From NCBI GenBank assembly GCA_019635735.1, contig JAHBYX010000008.1, positions 1 to 64,000 on the forward strand: 64,000 nucleotides of DNA. Reading direction: 5' to 3'. Positions 9,496 through 17,769 of this stretch are shown in pieces. The notes below the pieces were generated by a model. It had not been told where the DNA came from and ran no database searches. It was given only the letters and a program-made list of their open reading frames with translations. Origin of the DNA: Mesorhizobium sp. GTDB lineage: Bacteria > Pseudomonadota > Alphaproteobacteria > Rhizobiales > Rhizobiaceae. Each line of letters starts with the position of its first letter. Position 1 is the stretch's first letter. The position numbers were made by a program, and so were the translations under genes.

Positions 9496-10662
9496 ATGCC
9501 GATTCTCAATCGTGCCGCCGAACTGCAGAACGAGGTCGCCGCCTGGCGGCAGGATCTCCACCGAAACCCGGAGCTGAATTTCGATGTGTTCAGGACCGCG
9601 GCGTTCGTGAAGGCGAAGCTGGAGGAATTCGGCTGCGACGAGATCGTGACCGGTCTCGGCAAGACCGGCGTGGTGGGCATCATCGAGGGGCGGCTCGGCG
9701 CCGGCGAGACGATCGGCCTTCGCGCCGACATGGACGCCCTGCCGCTCAACGAGATCAGCGGCAAGCCCTATGCGTCGGCGACGCCGGGCAAGATGCACGC
9801 CTGCGGCCATGACGGCCACACCGCCATGCTGCTGGGAGCTGCGAAATATCTCGCCGAGACGCGCAATTTCGCCGGCCGTGTGGCGGTCATCTTCCAGCCC
9901 GCGGAGGAAGGCGGCGGCGGCGGCAACGAGATGGTCAAGGACGGCATGATGGAGCGCTTCTCGATCTCGCGCGTCTACGGCATGCACAACATGCCGGGAC
10001 TGCCGGTTGGCAGATTCGCCATCCGCCCGGGCCCGATCATGGCGGCGACCGCCGAGTTCACGATCACCATCTCGGGCCGCGGAGGGCACGCCGCGATGCC
10101 GCATGTCTCGGTCGATCCGATCGTCGCCGGGGCGGCGATCGTCGGCGCGCTGCAGACGATCGTCTCGCGCACCGCCGACCCGATCGAGGCACTGGTCGTC
10201 TCGGTGACCAAGTTCCACGCCGGCGATGCCTACAACATCATTCCCGAGACGGCGGAGATTGCCGGCACCGTGCGCACACTGAAGAAGGAGATGGCCGCGA
10301 TCGCCGAGAAGCGCATCCGCGAGATCTGCGCGGGCGTGGCCGCCGCTCACGGGGCGCGCGTCGAGATCGACTACGATTCGAACTACCCCGTGACGGTCAA
10401 CGACCCGGGCGAGACGACGTTTGCCACCGGCGTGGCGCGCGAGATCGCCGGCGAGCCGAACGTCGAGCCGGCGACGCCGCCGGTCATGGGCGGCGAGGAC
10501 TTCTCCTACATGCTGGAAGCCCGGCCCGGCGCCTTCATCTTCATCGGCAACGGCAATTCGGCCGGTCTTCATCACCCGGCCTACGACTTCAACGACGAAG
10601 TCATTCCGCATGGCATCAGCTACTGGGTCCGCCTCGCCGAGCAGGCGCTGGCGGCCCGCTGA
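9496..10662 (+). CDS. M20-family amidohydrolase (hippurate hydrolase-like)
   Basis: Zinc-dependent amidohydrolase of the HipO/IAA-amino-acid hydrolase group, cytoplasmic. The 388 residues from the ATG at 9496 start MPILNRAAELQNEV. Metal-ligand motifs are RADMDALP (about 75-82), ACGHDGHTAMLLG (about 100-112), the catalytic acid pair in FQPAEEG, and a C-terminal HHPAYDFND. A dimerisation lid (about 180-290) interrupts the catalytic domain. An upstream in-frame ATG at 9418 would add 26 residues unlike the family. The real substrate (N-acyl amino acid, hippurate, N-acetyl diaminopimelate) cannot be told from sequence; peptidoglycan recycling is possible given the neighbour, but this is inference. 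Confidence 0.92.
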   Translation: MPILNRAAELQNEVAAWRQDLHRNPELNFDVFRTAAFVKAKLEEFGCDEIVTGLGKTGVVGIIEGRLGAGETIGLRADMDALPLNEISGKPYASATPGKMHACGHDGHTAMLLGAAKYLAETRNFAGRVAVIFQPAEEGGGGGNEMVKDGMMERFSISRVYGMHNMPGLPVGRFAIRPGPIMAATAEFTITISGRGGHAAMPHVSVDPIVAGAAIVGALQTIVSRTADPIEALVVSVTKFHAGDAYNIIPETAEIAGTVRTLKKEMAAIAEKRIREICAGVAAAHGARVEIDYDSNYPVTVNDPGETTFATGVAREIAGEPNVEPATPPVMGGEDFSYMLEARPGAFIFIGNGNSAGLHHPAYDFNDEVIPHGISYWVRLAEQALAAR

Positions 10663-10861
10663 TTGCGCAGCGGCGCGGCCCGGCCGAGACTGCGCGGAGT
10701 TGGGGAACCAGGGCGGCCCACACCGTAGCCTTGCGGTTCGGCAAGTGCCGCCCTGTCCCGCCCCCGCCACTGGGCATGTCCGCGATAGCAAGCCGGCGCA
10801 TATTGCGTCTTTGCGCGGAATCAAACGCTGTGCGATTGCCGGCGGGCCGATCCGCAATGAT

Positions 10862-10890
10862 CTTGGCGGATCGGGCCGAAGCGGCTATGT
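10862..10890 (+). promoter_or_regulatory. Probable sigma70 promoter of tRNA-Arg
   Basis: CTTGGC (10862-10867), a 17-nt spacer and CTATGT (10885-10890) match the alphaproteobacterial housekeeping pattern CTTGAC-N17-CTATAT closely. The tRNA begins 13 nt after the -10 element, which fits a transcript with a very short leader. Confidence 0.6.
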
Positions 10891-10902
10891 GTCTCTGCGC
10901 GT

Positions 10903-10979
10903 GGTCCCGTAGCTCAGTAGGATAGAGCATCAGATTCCTAATCTGAGGGTCACTGGTTCGAATCCAGTCGGGATCACCA
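10903..10979 (+). tRNA. tRNA-Arg (anticodon CCT)
   Basis: The sequence folds into a full cloverleaf: acceptor GGTCCCG with CGGGATC (one G-T pair), D-arm GCTC/GAGC, anticodon stem TCAGA/TCTGA with loop TTCCTAA, and T-arm ACTGG/CCAGT around TTCGAAT. The anticodon at positions 34-36 is CCT, reading AGG arginine codons. The CCA end (10977-10979) is encoded. The 3' ends of such tRNA genes are common integration sites, and the block that follows looks accessory, but I found no second copy of the tRNA 3' end at its far side. Confidence 0.97.
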
Positions 10980-11022
10980 TTGTTCTACCGGCCCGGAATG
11001 GCCGGATGGGGGGACGGATTCG

Positions 11023-12333
11023 ATGCCGCGCTGTCTGGTCGGTGCCCTCGCCCTTGTGGTCGTGGCAATTCTGCCCACCGCGTCCGGAGCCCAGACGGGA
11101 CCTGGGGAGACGAAGCCCGACCTTCCGGCCAAGGTGGTGAAGTCTGCTCCCGTCAATCTCGTCTTCGACCGCCAGGCCGGCGCCTACGACCTTTCCTACA
11201 GCATGGTGCCGCGCCAGCAGGTGTTCGGCCGCGTTTTTACCGAGGCCGGCGTTTCCGTAGAGTGGCGCGACCGTGCGGCCGCGATCGAGATCATCTCGGG
11301 CAAACACAGGGGATCGCTCGACGCGATCGCGAGCGAACTGCTCGCAGGCCGGAATTTCGTCGCCACCTACCAGCCGATCAACGCGATACCGCGGATGTCG
11401 CACCTCGCGGTGTTCGGACGCTCCGGCGGCGACGGCGGGGCGGTCGAGGTGGGCGTCGGTTCGGCTCCGCCGCCTGGGCAAGTTGAACCAACCGGCCAGC
11501 CGGACAAGCCGGGGGCGACAGCGCCGCAGGGTGCCTGCACCGCCGCGGCGAGCAGGCCGGAAGCGAAGCCGGAACCGTTCATCTCGGCAGCGGTGTCGTC
11601 TTCCGGCGATGGTCCGCCCTTGCGCGACCGGGGCCAGATCCTGCTGGACAGCAACACGATCCTGCTTGCCGGCGGCGTGGACGACTGCTCGGGCCGGCCG
11701 AGCGACGCGGCGGAACTGCTCGACCAGGCGACCGGCAGGATCACTCCGACCGGACGGATGCGGACCGCGCGTTCGGGATTCTCGATGCAGAAACTGCCGT
11801 CTGGAGATGTTCTGGCAATCGGCGGCGACACCGGAAGTGGCATGGCCGGCGCGACGGAGAAGGTCGAACTCTACGACGTCGCGGCCGGCCAGTGGAAGGC
11901 AGCCGGCCTCTTGTCGATGCGCAAGAGCGGGATCGTCACCTGCGGGCTGAAAGACGGTTCCGTCCTCGTCGTCGGCGGGCTATCGGGCGCGGGCAAATCG
12001 GAACTTTCGCGCCAGGCGGAGATCTTCGATCCGGCAGCGCAGCGCTCGCAGCCTGTCGCCGCCAAGGCGACCTTCGCGCATGGAGCGGGCGCCAAGACAC
12101 TGCCCCTCGGCGACGGCAGATGCCTGATCGCCAGCGACGGGCCCGGCGCCAACCTGGAGATCTTCGACCCGGGCAGCGAGATGTTTGCCCCCGTCGATGT
12201 GCCGGAAGATATGAGGAAAACCCTGCCGGGCGCCGTTCAGCTTGGCCTGCTGCCGGACGCGACGGTGCTTATCGTCTCGGAACGCTCCTACGTCTTCAAC
12301 CCGAAGACCGGGAGCTTCCGCTCGATCCCCTGA
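11023..12333 (+). CDS. Secreted kelch/beta-propeller-like protein with STN-like N-domain
   Basis: The 436-residue protein starts 43 nt behind the tRNA. A Sec signal peptide covers about 1-23 (ending ASGAQ). Residues about 45-110, with RGSLDAIASELLAGRNF, resemble the short secretin/TonB N-terminal (STN) domain, in which an amphipathic strand-helix unit binds a partner. A low-complexity Pro/Gly linker (about 140-170) leads to five or so kelch-like repeats (motifs ILLAGG, VLAIGG, VLVVGG with intervening Tyr/Trp), probably one propeller. It is convergent with the tail-collar gene, 6 nt apart at the stops. Function unknown; an extracellular binding or polymer-associated role is inference. Confidence 0.7.
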   Translation: MPRCLVGALALVVVAILPTASGAQTGPGETKPDLPAKVVKSAPVNLVFDRQAGAYDLSYSMVPRQQVFGRVFTEAGVSVEWRDRAAAIEIISGKHRGSLDAIASELLAGRNFVATYQPINAIPRMSHLAVFGRSGGDGGAVEVGVGSAPPPGQVEPTGQPDKPGATAPQGACTAAASRPEAKPEPFISAAVSSSGDGPPLRDRGQILLDSNTILLAGGVDDCSGRPSDAAELLDQATGRITPTGRMRTARSGFSMQKLPSGDVLAIGGDTGSGMAGATEKVELYDVAAGQWKAAGLLSMRKSGIVTCGLKDGSVLVVGGLSGAGKSELSRQAEIFDPAAQRSQPVAAKATFAHGAGAKTLPLGDGRCLIASDGPGANLEIFDPGSEMFAPVDVPEDMRKTLPGAVQLGLLPDATVLIVSERSYVFNPKTGSFRSIP

Positions 12334-12339
12334 CGGCGA

Positions 12340-12951
12340 TCAAGGCTGCTGCGGGAAGACACCGGCAGTCGCGACGCAGATCCGCATCGCCAGATACGGG
12401 TCCTGGATGTCGACGGGCAGGTTGTTGCCCGTTGTCCCGAGCATCGTCGGGTCCATCTGCCTGTTCGACGGTCCCTCGAAGTAGAGGCTGATACTGTTGC
12501 TGGCGAGCGCCAGGAACTTGCCGCCGGGGCCGGTCTTGTCGGACGTGCTGTTCGTCGCCTGAACGTTGTGGCTGTGGGAAGGAAGATTGGTCACGTTCAA
12601 AGTGATACTCTCGAGCCCGCCGCTCTGGCCGAGAACGTAGTTCGAAAGCCCGGGACCGGTGCCGGCATGTATCGGCAACCTGCCGCGAAGGTCGGGCAAT
12701 GCAAAGGTTACCTGCCCGTCGCCGCCAAAGGTAGTGCCGTAGAGAGCAAAGAGGACGTCGTACTGACTGATCGGCAACAATGCGCCGTTGGCTTCCAAGA
12801 AATTCACCGGACAGAAATTGTACGGGACGATCATCACCTCGCCGACGTAAGGCTCCGGATCGGCGATGGCAGGTTCGATCGGCCACGCGGCCGCGAAGGC
12901 AGCGAGTGCGATAGCCGCGGCGCGCGACGATGAGTAACGAAATCCAGACAT
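12340..12951 (-). CDS. Exported tail-collar-domain protein (MdpB-like), copy 1
   Basis: The 203 residues from ATG 12951 begin with a Sec signal peptide (about 1-30, ending EPAIA). The rest is a phage tail-collar / microcystin-dependent-protein domain: YVGEVMIVPYNFCP, the LYGTTFGGDG loop, TFALPDLRGR, GPGLSNYVLGQ, LPSHSHN and DKTGPGGKFLALAS. Cytosolic MdpB relatives normally lack a signal peptide. It is a tandem paralogue of the gene at 13015-13623, with which it shares GPGLSNYVLGQ and DKTGPGGKFLALAS exactly. No other phage structural gene is nearby, so I read it as a bacterial surface or secreted protein rather than part of a prophage. Confidence 0.8.
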   Translation of the reverse strand: MSGFRYSSSRAAAIALAAFAAAWPIEPAIADPEPYVGEVMIVPYNFCPVNFLEANGALLPISQYDVLFALYGTTFGGDGQVTFALPDLRGRLPIHAGTGPGLSNYVLGQSGGLESITLNVTNLPSHSHNVQATNSTSDKTGPGGKFLALASNSISLYFEGPSNRQMDPTMLGTTGNNLPVDIQDPYLAMRICVATAGVFPQQP

Positions 12952-13014
12952 TCCCAATGTTCTCCGATCCGGACCAGATCGCCAGAGGCGATCGATCGAA
13001 CGAGCGATCCGCGC

Positions 13015-13623
13015 TCAGGGTCGCGACGGGAAAATCCCGTTAGTCGCGATGCACCATCTCATCGCGAGATAGGGACCGCGGTGGCCCACGGGCTGGCTGC
13101 CACCGGTGGGGGTGATCATCGCAGGGTCCATCACCTTGTTTGCCGGACCTTCGTGATAGATGCTGATGCCACCGCTGGCGAGCGCGAGGAACTTGCCGCC
13201 GGGGCCGGTCTTGTCGGCCGTGGTGTTTGTCGCGTTGACCAGGTGGTTGTGCGCCGGCATCTGGGAAACAAGAAGCGTGAAGCTCTCCTGTCCGCCGATC
13301 TGACCCAGCACGTAGTTTGAAAGTCCGGGCCCCTGGCCCTGGTTGATCGGCGCACGGCCCCTGAGATCAGGCAGCGCGAACGTGGTTTGGCCGTTGCCGC
13401 CGAAGGTGGTGCCGAGCAGGGAGAAGAGCGCCGTGTTCTGCGCGATCGGAAGGAGCAGCCCGTTTGCCTCGGCGAAATTGCGCGGGCAGAACGTGTAGCC
13501 GACCATCATCATCTCGCCAAGGAATGGCTCGATGCCGGCATTGGCCGGTGCCGGGACCGCCAGAGCCGCGCCAACGATTGCCGAAGCGGCGACGGCGCGC
13601 TTCAGATGCGATGAAACAGACAT
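13015..13623 (-). CDS. Exported tail-collar-domain protein (MdpB-like), copy 2
   Basis: The 202 residues start at ATG 13623 with a signal peptide (about 1-29, ending APANA) followed by the same collar domain as its neighbour: FLGEMMMVGYTFCP, LLGTTFGGNG, TFALPDLRGR, GPGLSNYVLGQ, MPAHNH and DKTGPGGKFLALAS. This copy is closer to the classical family (NTALFSLLGTTFGGNG). It lies 63 nt upstream of copy 1 in the same direction, so the pair probably forms an operon that arose by duplication. Two conserved cysteines (one near residue 48, one near the C-terminus in WCIATN) could form a disulfide after export. Role unknown. Confidence 0.8.
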   Translation of the reverse strand: MSVSSHLKRAVAASAIVGAALAVPAPANAGIEPFLGEMMMVGYTFCPRNFAEANGLLLPIAQNTALFSLLGTTFGGNGQTTFALPDLRGRAPINQGQGPGLSNYVLGQIGGQESFTLLVSQMPAHNHLVNATNTTADKTGPGGKFLALASGGISIYHEGPANKVMDPAMITPTGGSQPVGHRGPYLAMRWCIATNGIFPSRP

Positions 13624-13749
13624 CGAGAACCCTTCCCCATGTATCCCGGGCGAGACAACTACGCCTTCCGCTACGTTAGATTGGAATTCTCATGTAGAGA
13701 AGCGGATTCTTTTCCGGCGACGAAGATTCAGTGCGTGCGGACGCACAAT

Positions 13750-14619
13750 TCACGAACCCGTGTCAGTAAAACCGAGTTCGCGCACCGCTTCGAATTGATC
13801 CGGCGTGAAACCGTGGTCCGGGTGGTTCCTGAAGCGACCGAGAGAGACGGGCGCGATGATCTCCTTCAACGGGGCGGGATCGGGATTGTGCCCGTCCAGG
13901 CGAAGAAATCGCAGGAGGCCGCGGATCTCCTCGTCCGGATTGGCGCACAGGCGATCGTAGTTCAGGAGATGGAACATGTCGGGCCCGAGCACATTGCCGA
14001 TATCGGTGGCACGCCGGTTGGCGGCGATCCAGAAATCGAGCGCCATTTTCGGAGTGAGCCTTGATCGGTCGACATCGAACCTGCCGATGAGAGCGCCCCA
14101 GTTGGCCAGCTGTTGCTGATTTGAACTGAAGGCCATGTCGAGGCCGTTGCGGATGACGTGGACGTATTTCAGATTCGGGATGGCGGCGGCGATCTGTGGC
14201 AGGAACACGTGGGTGTTCGGCTCTTTCCACCCCCAGCCGTGGTATCGCTGCCGATCGTATCGCCGCGAGTGGAGGAATTCCTCGAGAGTCGTCGCCGTGA
14301 GGCCGAGGCTCGTGCCGGCCCGGACCGCCTCGACCTTGATGGTCCGCAGCCGCTCTTCCGCGCTCGTGGGTAGATTGCCCGCAAGACCATCCTCCATCGC
14401 GCGTCGGAACATGCCCAGGGCGAAGAAGAACTCATCCGGTTCCGGCATTGCGCGAAACCAGGACTGCCGCTTGAACAGGAGCGTGAACCAGAGGTTGTCC
14501 AGCTTGCTGTTGAGCGAGGATCCGACATAGATGTCGAGCATCTGCAGCATACGCGCGATGACCCGCGTGCCGCTGCCACCCAGCCCTCCGACCGCAATGA
14601 TGTGCGGATAGGGGATCAC
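13750..14619 (-). CDS. Sulfotransferase family protein
   Basis: Likely PAPS-dependent sulfotransferase of 289 residues. The 5'-phosphosulfate loop VGGLGGSGTRV is at 10-20 and the 3'-phosphate motif VHVIRNGLDMAFSSN at 153-167, with R157 as the key arginine. WGWKEPNTH (129-137) is typical of bacterial members. An in-frame stop lies only 15 codons upstream, and the only good start is GTG at 14619. It is divergent from the glycosyltransferase gene, with 208 nt between. Neighbouring glycosyltransferase and exported proteins suggest a modified surface sugar or lipid, but the acceptor cannot be read from the sequence. Confidence 0.82.
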   Translation of the reverse strand: MIPYPHIIAVGGLGGSGTRVIARMLQMLDIYVGSSLNSKLDNLWFTLLFKRQSWFRAMPEPDEFFFALGMFRRAMEDGLAGNLPTSAEERLRTIKVEAVRAGTSLGLTATTLEEFLHSRRYDRQRYHGWGWKEPNTHVFLPQIAAAIPNLKYVHVIRNGLDMAFSSNQQQLANWGALIGRFDVDRSRLTPKMALDFWIAANRRATDIGNVLGPDMFHLLNYDRLCANPDEEIRGLLRFLRLDGHNPDPAPLKEIIAPVSLGRFRNHPDHGFTPDQFEAVRELGFTDTGS

Positions 14620-14827
14620 CCCACTGCCCGCGCGCCGAGCGGTTGAATCGTCCCGATGCCGTCACTCACGCCAAGCACCACCCATTCGCCGAGCTGCGAC
14701 CTGACGATCGCCCAGCACGCCCGATATCCCCAACGCGCCTATACCCCGTGTCAGGAGCGGGATACAACCTCTCCAGTCGACGCGAACGGGCTCGTCGACC
14801 CATGAATCCGGGGCAGCCGTCCAAGAA

Positions 14828-15727
14828 ATGCTATCCATAGTTGCAGTGGTCTACAATATGCGCCGCGAAGCCGCCCGGACGCTGGCGACGCTGAGCCCGG
14901 CGGCACAGCGCGATGTCGAGGCCGCCGACTACGAGGTGATCGTCGTCGACAACGGCTCGCGCGAGCCGCTCGATCCGGCGGCCGTGGAAGCTCACGGGCA
15001 GAACTTCTTCCACTTCATCCGCGATACTGCTTCACCGTCACCTGCCGGGGCGGTCAATCTCGGGGTCTCGCGCGCCAGGGGCGAGCATGTCGCCGTGATC
15101 GTCGACGGCGCGCGAATGGTATCCCCGGGCATCGTCGCCGAGACGCTGGCGGCACTGCGGGCCTTCGAGAACGGCGTGGTGTGCGCGCTCGCCTTCCATC
15201 TCGGACCGGACGCACAGAAGCACTCCATGCTGAAGGGATACGGTCGGGAGCGCGAGGACGAATTGCTGGCGGCGACGCCGTGGCAGGAGGACGGCTACAG
15301 CCTGTTCGACATTTCCAGCCTCGCGCCGTCGTCGGCGAACGGCTTCCTCAACGGACTGCCGACGGAGGCGAGCTGGATCGCCATGCGGCGCCAGCTGTTC
15401 CTCGACCTCGGCGGGTTCGACGAGCGCTTCACCTCGCCCGGCGGCGGCCTGGTGAACCAGCACTTCCTGAACAAGGCGCTGTCGCACCCCGTAGCAAGAC
15501 CGGTGATGCTTCTCGGCGAGGCGACGTTCCACCAGTTCCACGGCGGCGTGGCGACCAATGCGCCGCCGGACCGCCGGCCACACCGGATGTATGACGAGGA
15601 ATATGCGGCCATTACCGGCCAGGACTACTCCAAACCCAAGCCGCGATCCCTGCACTATTTCGGCACGATGCCCCACCAGGCCAGGCGCTTCGTCCTCGAC
15701 GGCGCAGACGAAACCGCGCCGGCGTAA
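14828..15727 (+). CDS. Glycosyltransferase family 2
   Basis: The 299-residue protein has the GT-A fold of GT2 inverting transferases: N-terminal LSIVAVVYNMRREA (2-15), the UDP-binding DNGS at 41-44, GAVNLGVSRARGEH (73-86) and a DXD-equivalent VDGA at 91-94. It lacks transmembrane segments, so it is a soluble or peripheral cytoplasmic enzyme. It diverges from the sulfotransferase and converges with rluD, 30 nt apart. Together with the sulfotransferase it could build or decorate a polysaccharide or glycolipid; the donor and acceptor are unknown. Confidence 0.85.
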   Translation: MLSIVAVVYNMRREAARTLATLSPAAQRDVEAADYEVIVVDNGSREPLDPAAVEAHGQNFFHFIRDTASPSPAGAVNLGVSRARGEHVAVIVDGARMVSPGIVAETLAALRAFENGVVCALAFHLGPDAQKHSMLKGYGREREDELLAATPWQEDGYSLFDISSLAPSSANGFLNGLPTEASWIAMRRQLFLDLGGFDERFTSPGGGLVNQHFLNKALSHPVARPVMLLGEATFHQFHGGVATNAPPDRRPHRMYDEEYAAITGQDYSKPKPRSLHYFGTMPHQARRFVLDGADETAPA

Positions 15728-15757
15728 GGACTTGTTGCCGCGCGCGAGGTAGGACCC

Positions 15758-16789
15758 TCAAAGCGTCCGCAGCGCCGCGATCAGTTCGGTCATGTCGGCC
15801 GGCAGCGGAGCCGTGAACTCCATCACCTCGCCGCTGGCGGGATGGGCGAAGGCGAGCAGGCCGGCGTGCAGCGCCTGGCGCGGGAAGGCATCGACGACCT
15901 TGCGCACGTCGTCAGGCAGCCTGTTGGACTTGGTGCGGAAGCCGCCGCCATAGTCGCGGTCGCCGATCAGCGGATGGCCGATATGCGCCATGTGCACCCT
16001 GATCTGGTGCGTCCGCCCGGTTTCGAGCCGGCATTCGACGAGGCTGGCCACCGGGCCGTCGGGATATTTCGCGCCGAAGGTTTCGAGCACTTCGAAATGG
16101 GTGACCGCGTGGCGCGCGTCGGGGCGCGTTTCGGGCACCACGGCCTGGCGCGTGCGATCCCTGGTCGAACGGCCGAGATGCGCGTCGATCATTCCGGCCT
16201 TGCGCGAGGGCGTACCCCAGACGAGGGCGAGATAGGCGCGCTCGAGCTCGCCTTCCTGCCCATGGTCGGCGAAGGCCTCCGATAGCACCCGGTGCGCCAG
16301 GTCGGTCTTGGCCGCGACCATGACGCCGCTCGTGTCCTTGTCGAGCCGGTGGACGATGCCGGGCCGCGCCACGCCGCCGATGCCCGACAGCGACGCGCCG
16401 CAATGGTGGATCAGCGCGTTGACCAGCGTGCCGGTCCAGTTGCCGGCGCCCTGGTGGACGACGAGGCCGGCGGGCTTGTCGATGACAATGACCTGGTCGT
16501 CCTCGTAGAGTATGTCGAGCGCGATGTCCTCGCCCTCCGGCTCGGCCGGCGCGGGAGCCGGCACGTCGAGCACGACCTCCTCGCCGCCCGCGAGCTTGTG
16601 TTTGGCCTCGCCGACGACCTTGCCGCTGACGGTCACGGCCCCCGCCTTGATCAATGCCTGGATCCGGCTGCGCGACAGGTCGGGACCCGCAACGCCGGCC
16701 AGCCATTGGTCGAGCCTCTGCCCGGCCGCGTCCGCCCCGGCGTGATACGCTTTCCTTGGCAGGCCGGCTTCGCTATCAGGGACGTTCAT
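15758..16789 (-). CDS. rluD: Ribosomal large-subunit pseudouridine synthase, RluD type
   Basis: RluA/RluD-family enzyme that converts uridines to pseudouridine; E. coli RluD modifies 23S helix 69 and supports ribosome assembly. From the ATG at 16789 there are 343 residues: an N-terminal S4 RNA-binding domain (about 20-75, LSRSRIQALIKAGAV) and the catalytic domain with HRLDKDTSG at 147-155, D150 being the catalytic aspartate. Only 24 nt separate this start from the divergent membrane-protein gene at 16814, so the two promoters must overlap. Assignment to RluD rather than RluC rests on length and S4 presence, and is probable but not certain. Confidence 0.88.
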   Translation of the reverse strand: MNVPDSEAGLPRKAYHAGADAAGQRLDQWLAGVAGPDLSRSRIQALIKAGAVTVSGKVVGEAKHKLAGGEEVVLDVPAPAPAEPEGEDIALDILYEDDQVIVIDKPAGLVVHQGAGNWTGTLVNALIHHCGASLSGIGGVARPGIVHRLDKDTSGVMVAAKTDLAHRVLSEAFADHGQEGELERAYLALVWGTPSRKAGMIDAHLGRSTRDRTRQAVVPETRPDARHAVTHFEVLETFGAKYPDGPVASLVECRLETGRTHQIRVHMAHIGHPLIGDRDYGGGFRTKSNRLPDDVRKVVDAFPRQALHAGLLAFAHPASGEVMEFTAPLPADMTELIAALRTL

Positions 16790-16813
16790 CAAAGGGACCG
16801 GGCAAGGCTGGAC

Positions 16814-17191
16814 ATGGCGGGACGCAATACGGATCTGGAACAGGACGAGAAGCCGCTCGACCCCGCCGCCGAGCGCGTGCGGCAGAAGATGGTGCGCTTC
16901 ATGGCGATCAATCTGGGCATCCTGTTCTTCGCGGTTATGGTTGTGATCCTGGCCGTTGTCTACAGGAACTGGAACAGCGCCGAAGTGCCGGCCGACGCGG
17001 CGAGCCCGCCGATCGGCGAGACGGCCAAGGCTGCGCTCGTGATTCCGAGGGGTGCGCGCGTCATTTCCCAGAGCCTTTCGGCCGGGCGTCTCTCGCTACA
17101 TGTCGGCCTCGATCCGCAGGGCGAGGCGATCCTCGTCTACGAACTGCCCTCCGGCCGGCTGATCGGCCAGTACGACATCGTGCGGCCATGA
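16814..17191 (+). CDS. Conserved small membrane protein of rhizobia, unknown function
   Basis: The 125-residue protein has a charged N-terminus (1-35), one transmembrane helix at about 32-56 (MAINLGILFFAVMVVILA) and an extracytoplasmic domain of about 65 residues with the pattern LPSGRLIGQYDI at the end, a short beta-rich domain that resembles one blade of a propeller. It starts 24 nt from the divergent rluD start and overlaps the next gene (ATGA at 17188-17191), so the VOC protein is translationally coupled. A protein of this type next to rluD is usual in related genomes as far as I recall. No function can be assigned. Confidence 0.75.
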   Translation: MAGRNTDLEQDEKPLDPAAERVRQKMVRFMAINLGILFFAVMVVILAVVYRNWNSAEVPADAASPPIGETAKAALVIPRGARVISQSLSAGRLSLHVGLDPQGEAILVYELPSGRLIGQYDIVRP

Positions 17192-17583
17192 CGGACAGGC
17201 GCATCGGCGCGGTCACCTTCCTCGTAAACGACTATGACGAGGCGATCGCCTGGTTCCGCGACGCGCTGGGCTTCGCGCTTGTCGAGGACACGCCGCTGGG
17301 CGGCGGCAGGCGCTGGGTGCTGGTATCGCCCGGGGACCGCGGGACGCCGCTGCTGCTGGCCGAGGCTTCGACCGACGAGCAACGGGCCCGGATCGGCGAC
17401 CAGACCGGCGGGCGGGTCGGCTTCTTCCTGCACACGGACGACTTCGCCCGCGACCATGCGCGGATGAGAGCGGCAGGCGTGCGCTTCAACGAAGAGCCGC
17501 GCCACGAAGCCTATGGCACCGTCGCGGTGTTCGAGGATTTATGCGGCAATCTCTGGGACCTGATCGAGCCGAAGCTCGCCTGA
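17188..17583 (+). CDS. VOC-family (glyoxalase/bleomycin-resistance-like) protein
   Basis: The 131 residues form one vicinal-oxygen-chelate unit of two beta-alpha-beta-beta-beta modules. The start VTFLVNDYDEAIAWFRDALGF (first 18 residues of this stretch are diagnostic) and the end AVFEDLCGNLWDLIEP, with the metal-ligand glutamate, are typical. The second module has GFFLHTDDF. VOC proteins include dioxygenases, glyoxalases and antibiotic-binding proteins, and substrate cannot be predicted here. The gene overlaps the membrane protein gene upstream by 4 nt and ends 186 nt before rpmB, whose promoter lies in that gap. Confidence 0.85.
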   Translation: MTDRRIGAVTFLVNDYDEAIAWFRDALGFALVEDTPLGGGRRWVLVSPGDRGTPLLLAEASTDEQRARIGDQTGGRVGFFLHTDDFARDHARMRAAGVRFNEEPRHEAYGTVAVFEDLCGNLWDLIEPKLA

Positions 17584-17638
17584 GCGGCAGACGCTTGGGA
17601 CGGGTAGCCGGGGCCTGTCGGCTTTTGTCGCCGACAAA

Positions 17639-17667
17639 CTTGACGCTTTTGCCAAATGCCACTATGG
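17639..17667 (+). promoter_or_regulatory. Sigma70 promoter of rpmB
   Basis: CTTGAC at 17639-17644, exactly 17 nt, then CTATGG at 17662-17667. This is one mismatch from the alphaproteobacterial consensus CTTGAC-N17-CTATAT. The rpmB ATG is about 100 nt further on, leaving a leader of roughly 95 nt with no feature I can name. Confidence 0.7.
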
Positions 17668-17769
17668 AACGCCGACTTTCCGAGAGGCCGCCTGACATCG
17701 ACCGCGCGCCGCCCACGATCTGGTGCGCTCATGTCGATATGGCCTGGATGACGAACAAGGGTAAGAACA

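Noticed and set aside
12340..13623. Prophage remnant suggested by tail-collar domains next to a tRNA
   Set aside because: No integrase, terminase, portal, capsid or lysis gene is present and both proteins have signal peptides.
10950..15760. Genomic island bounded by tRNA attachment repeats
   Set aside because: I looked for a second copy of the tRNA 3' end near 15728-15760 and did not find one.
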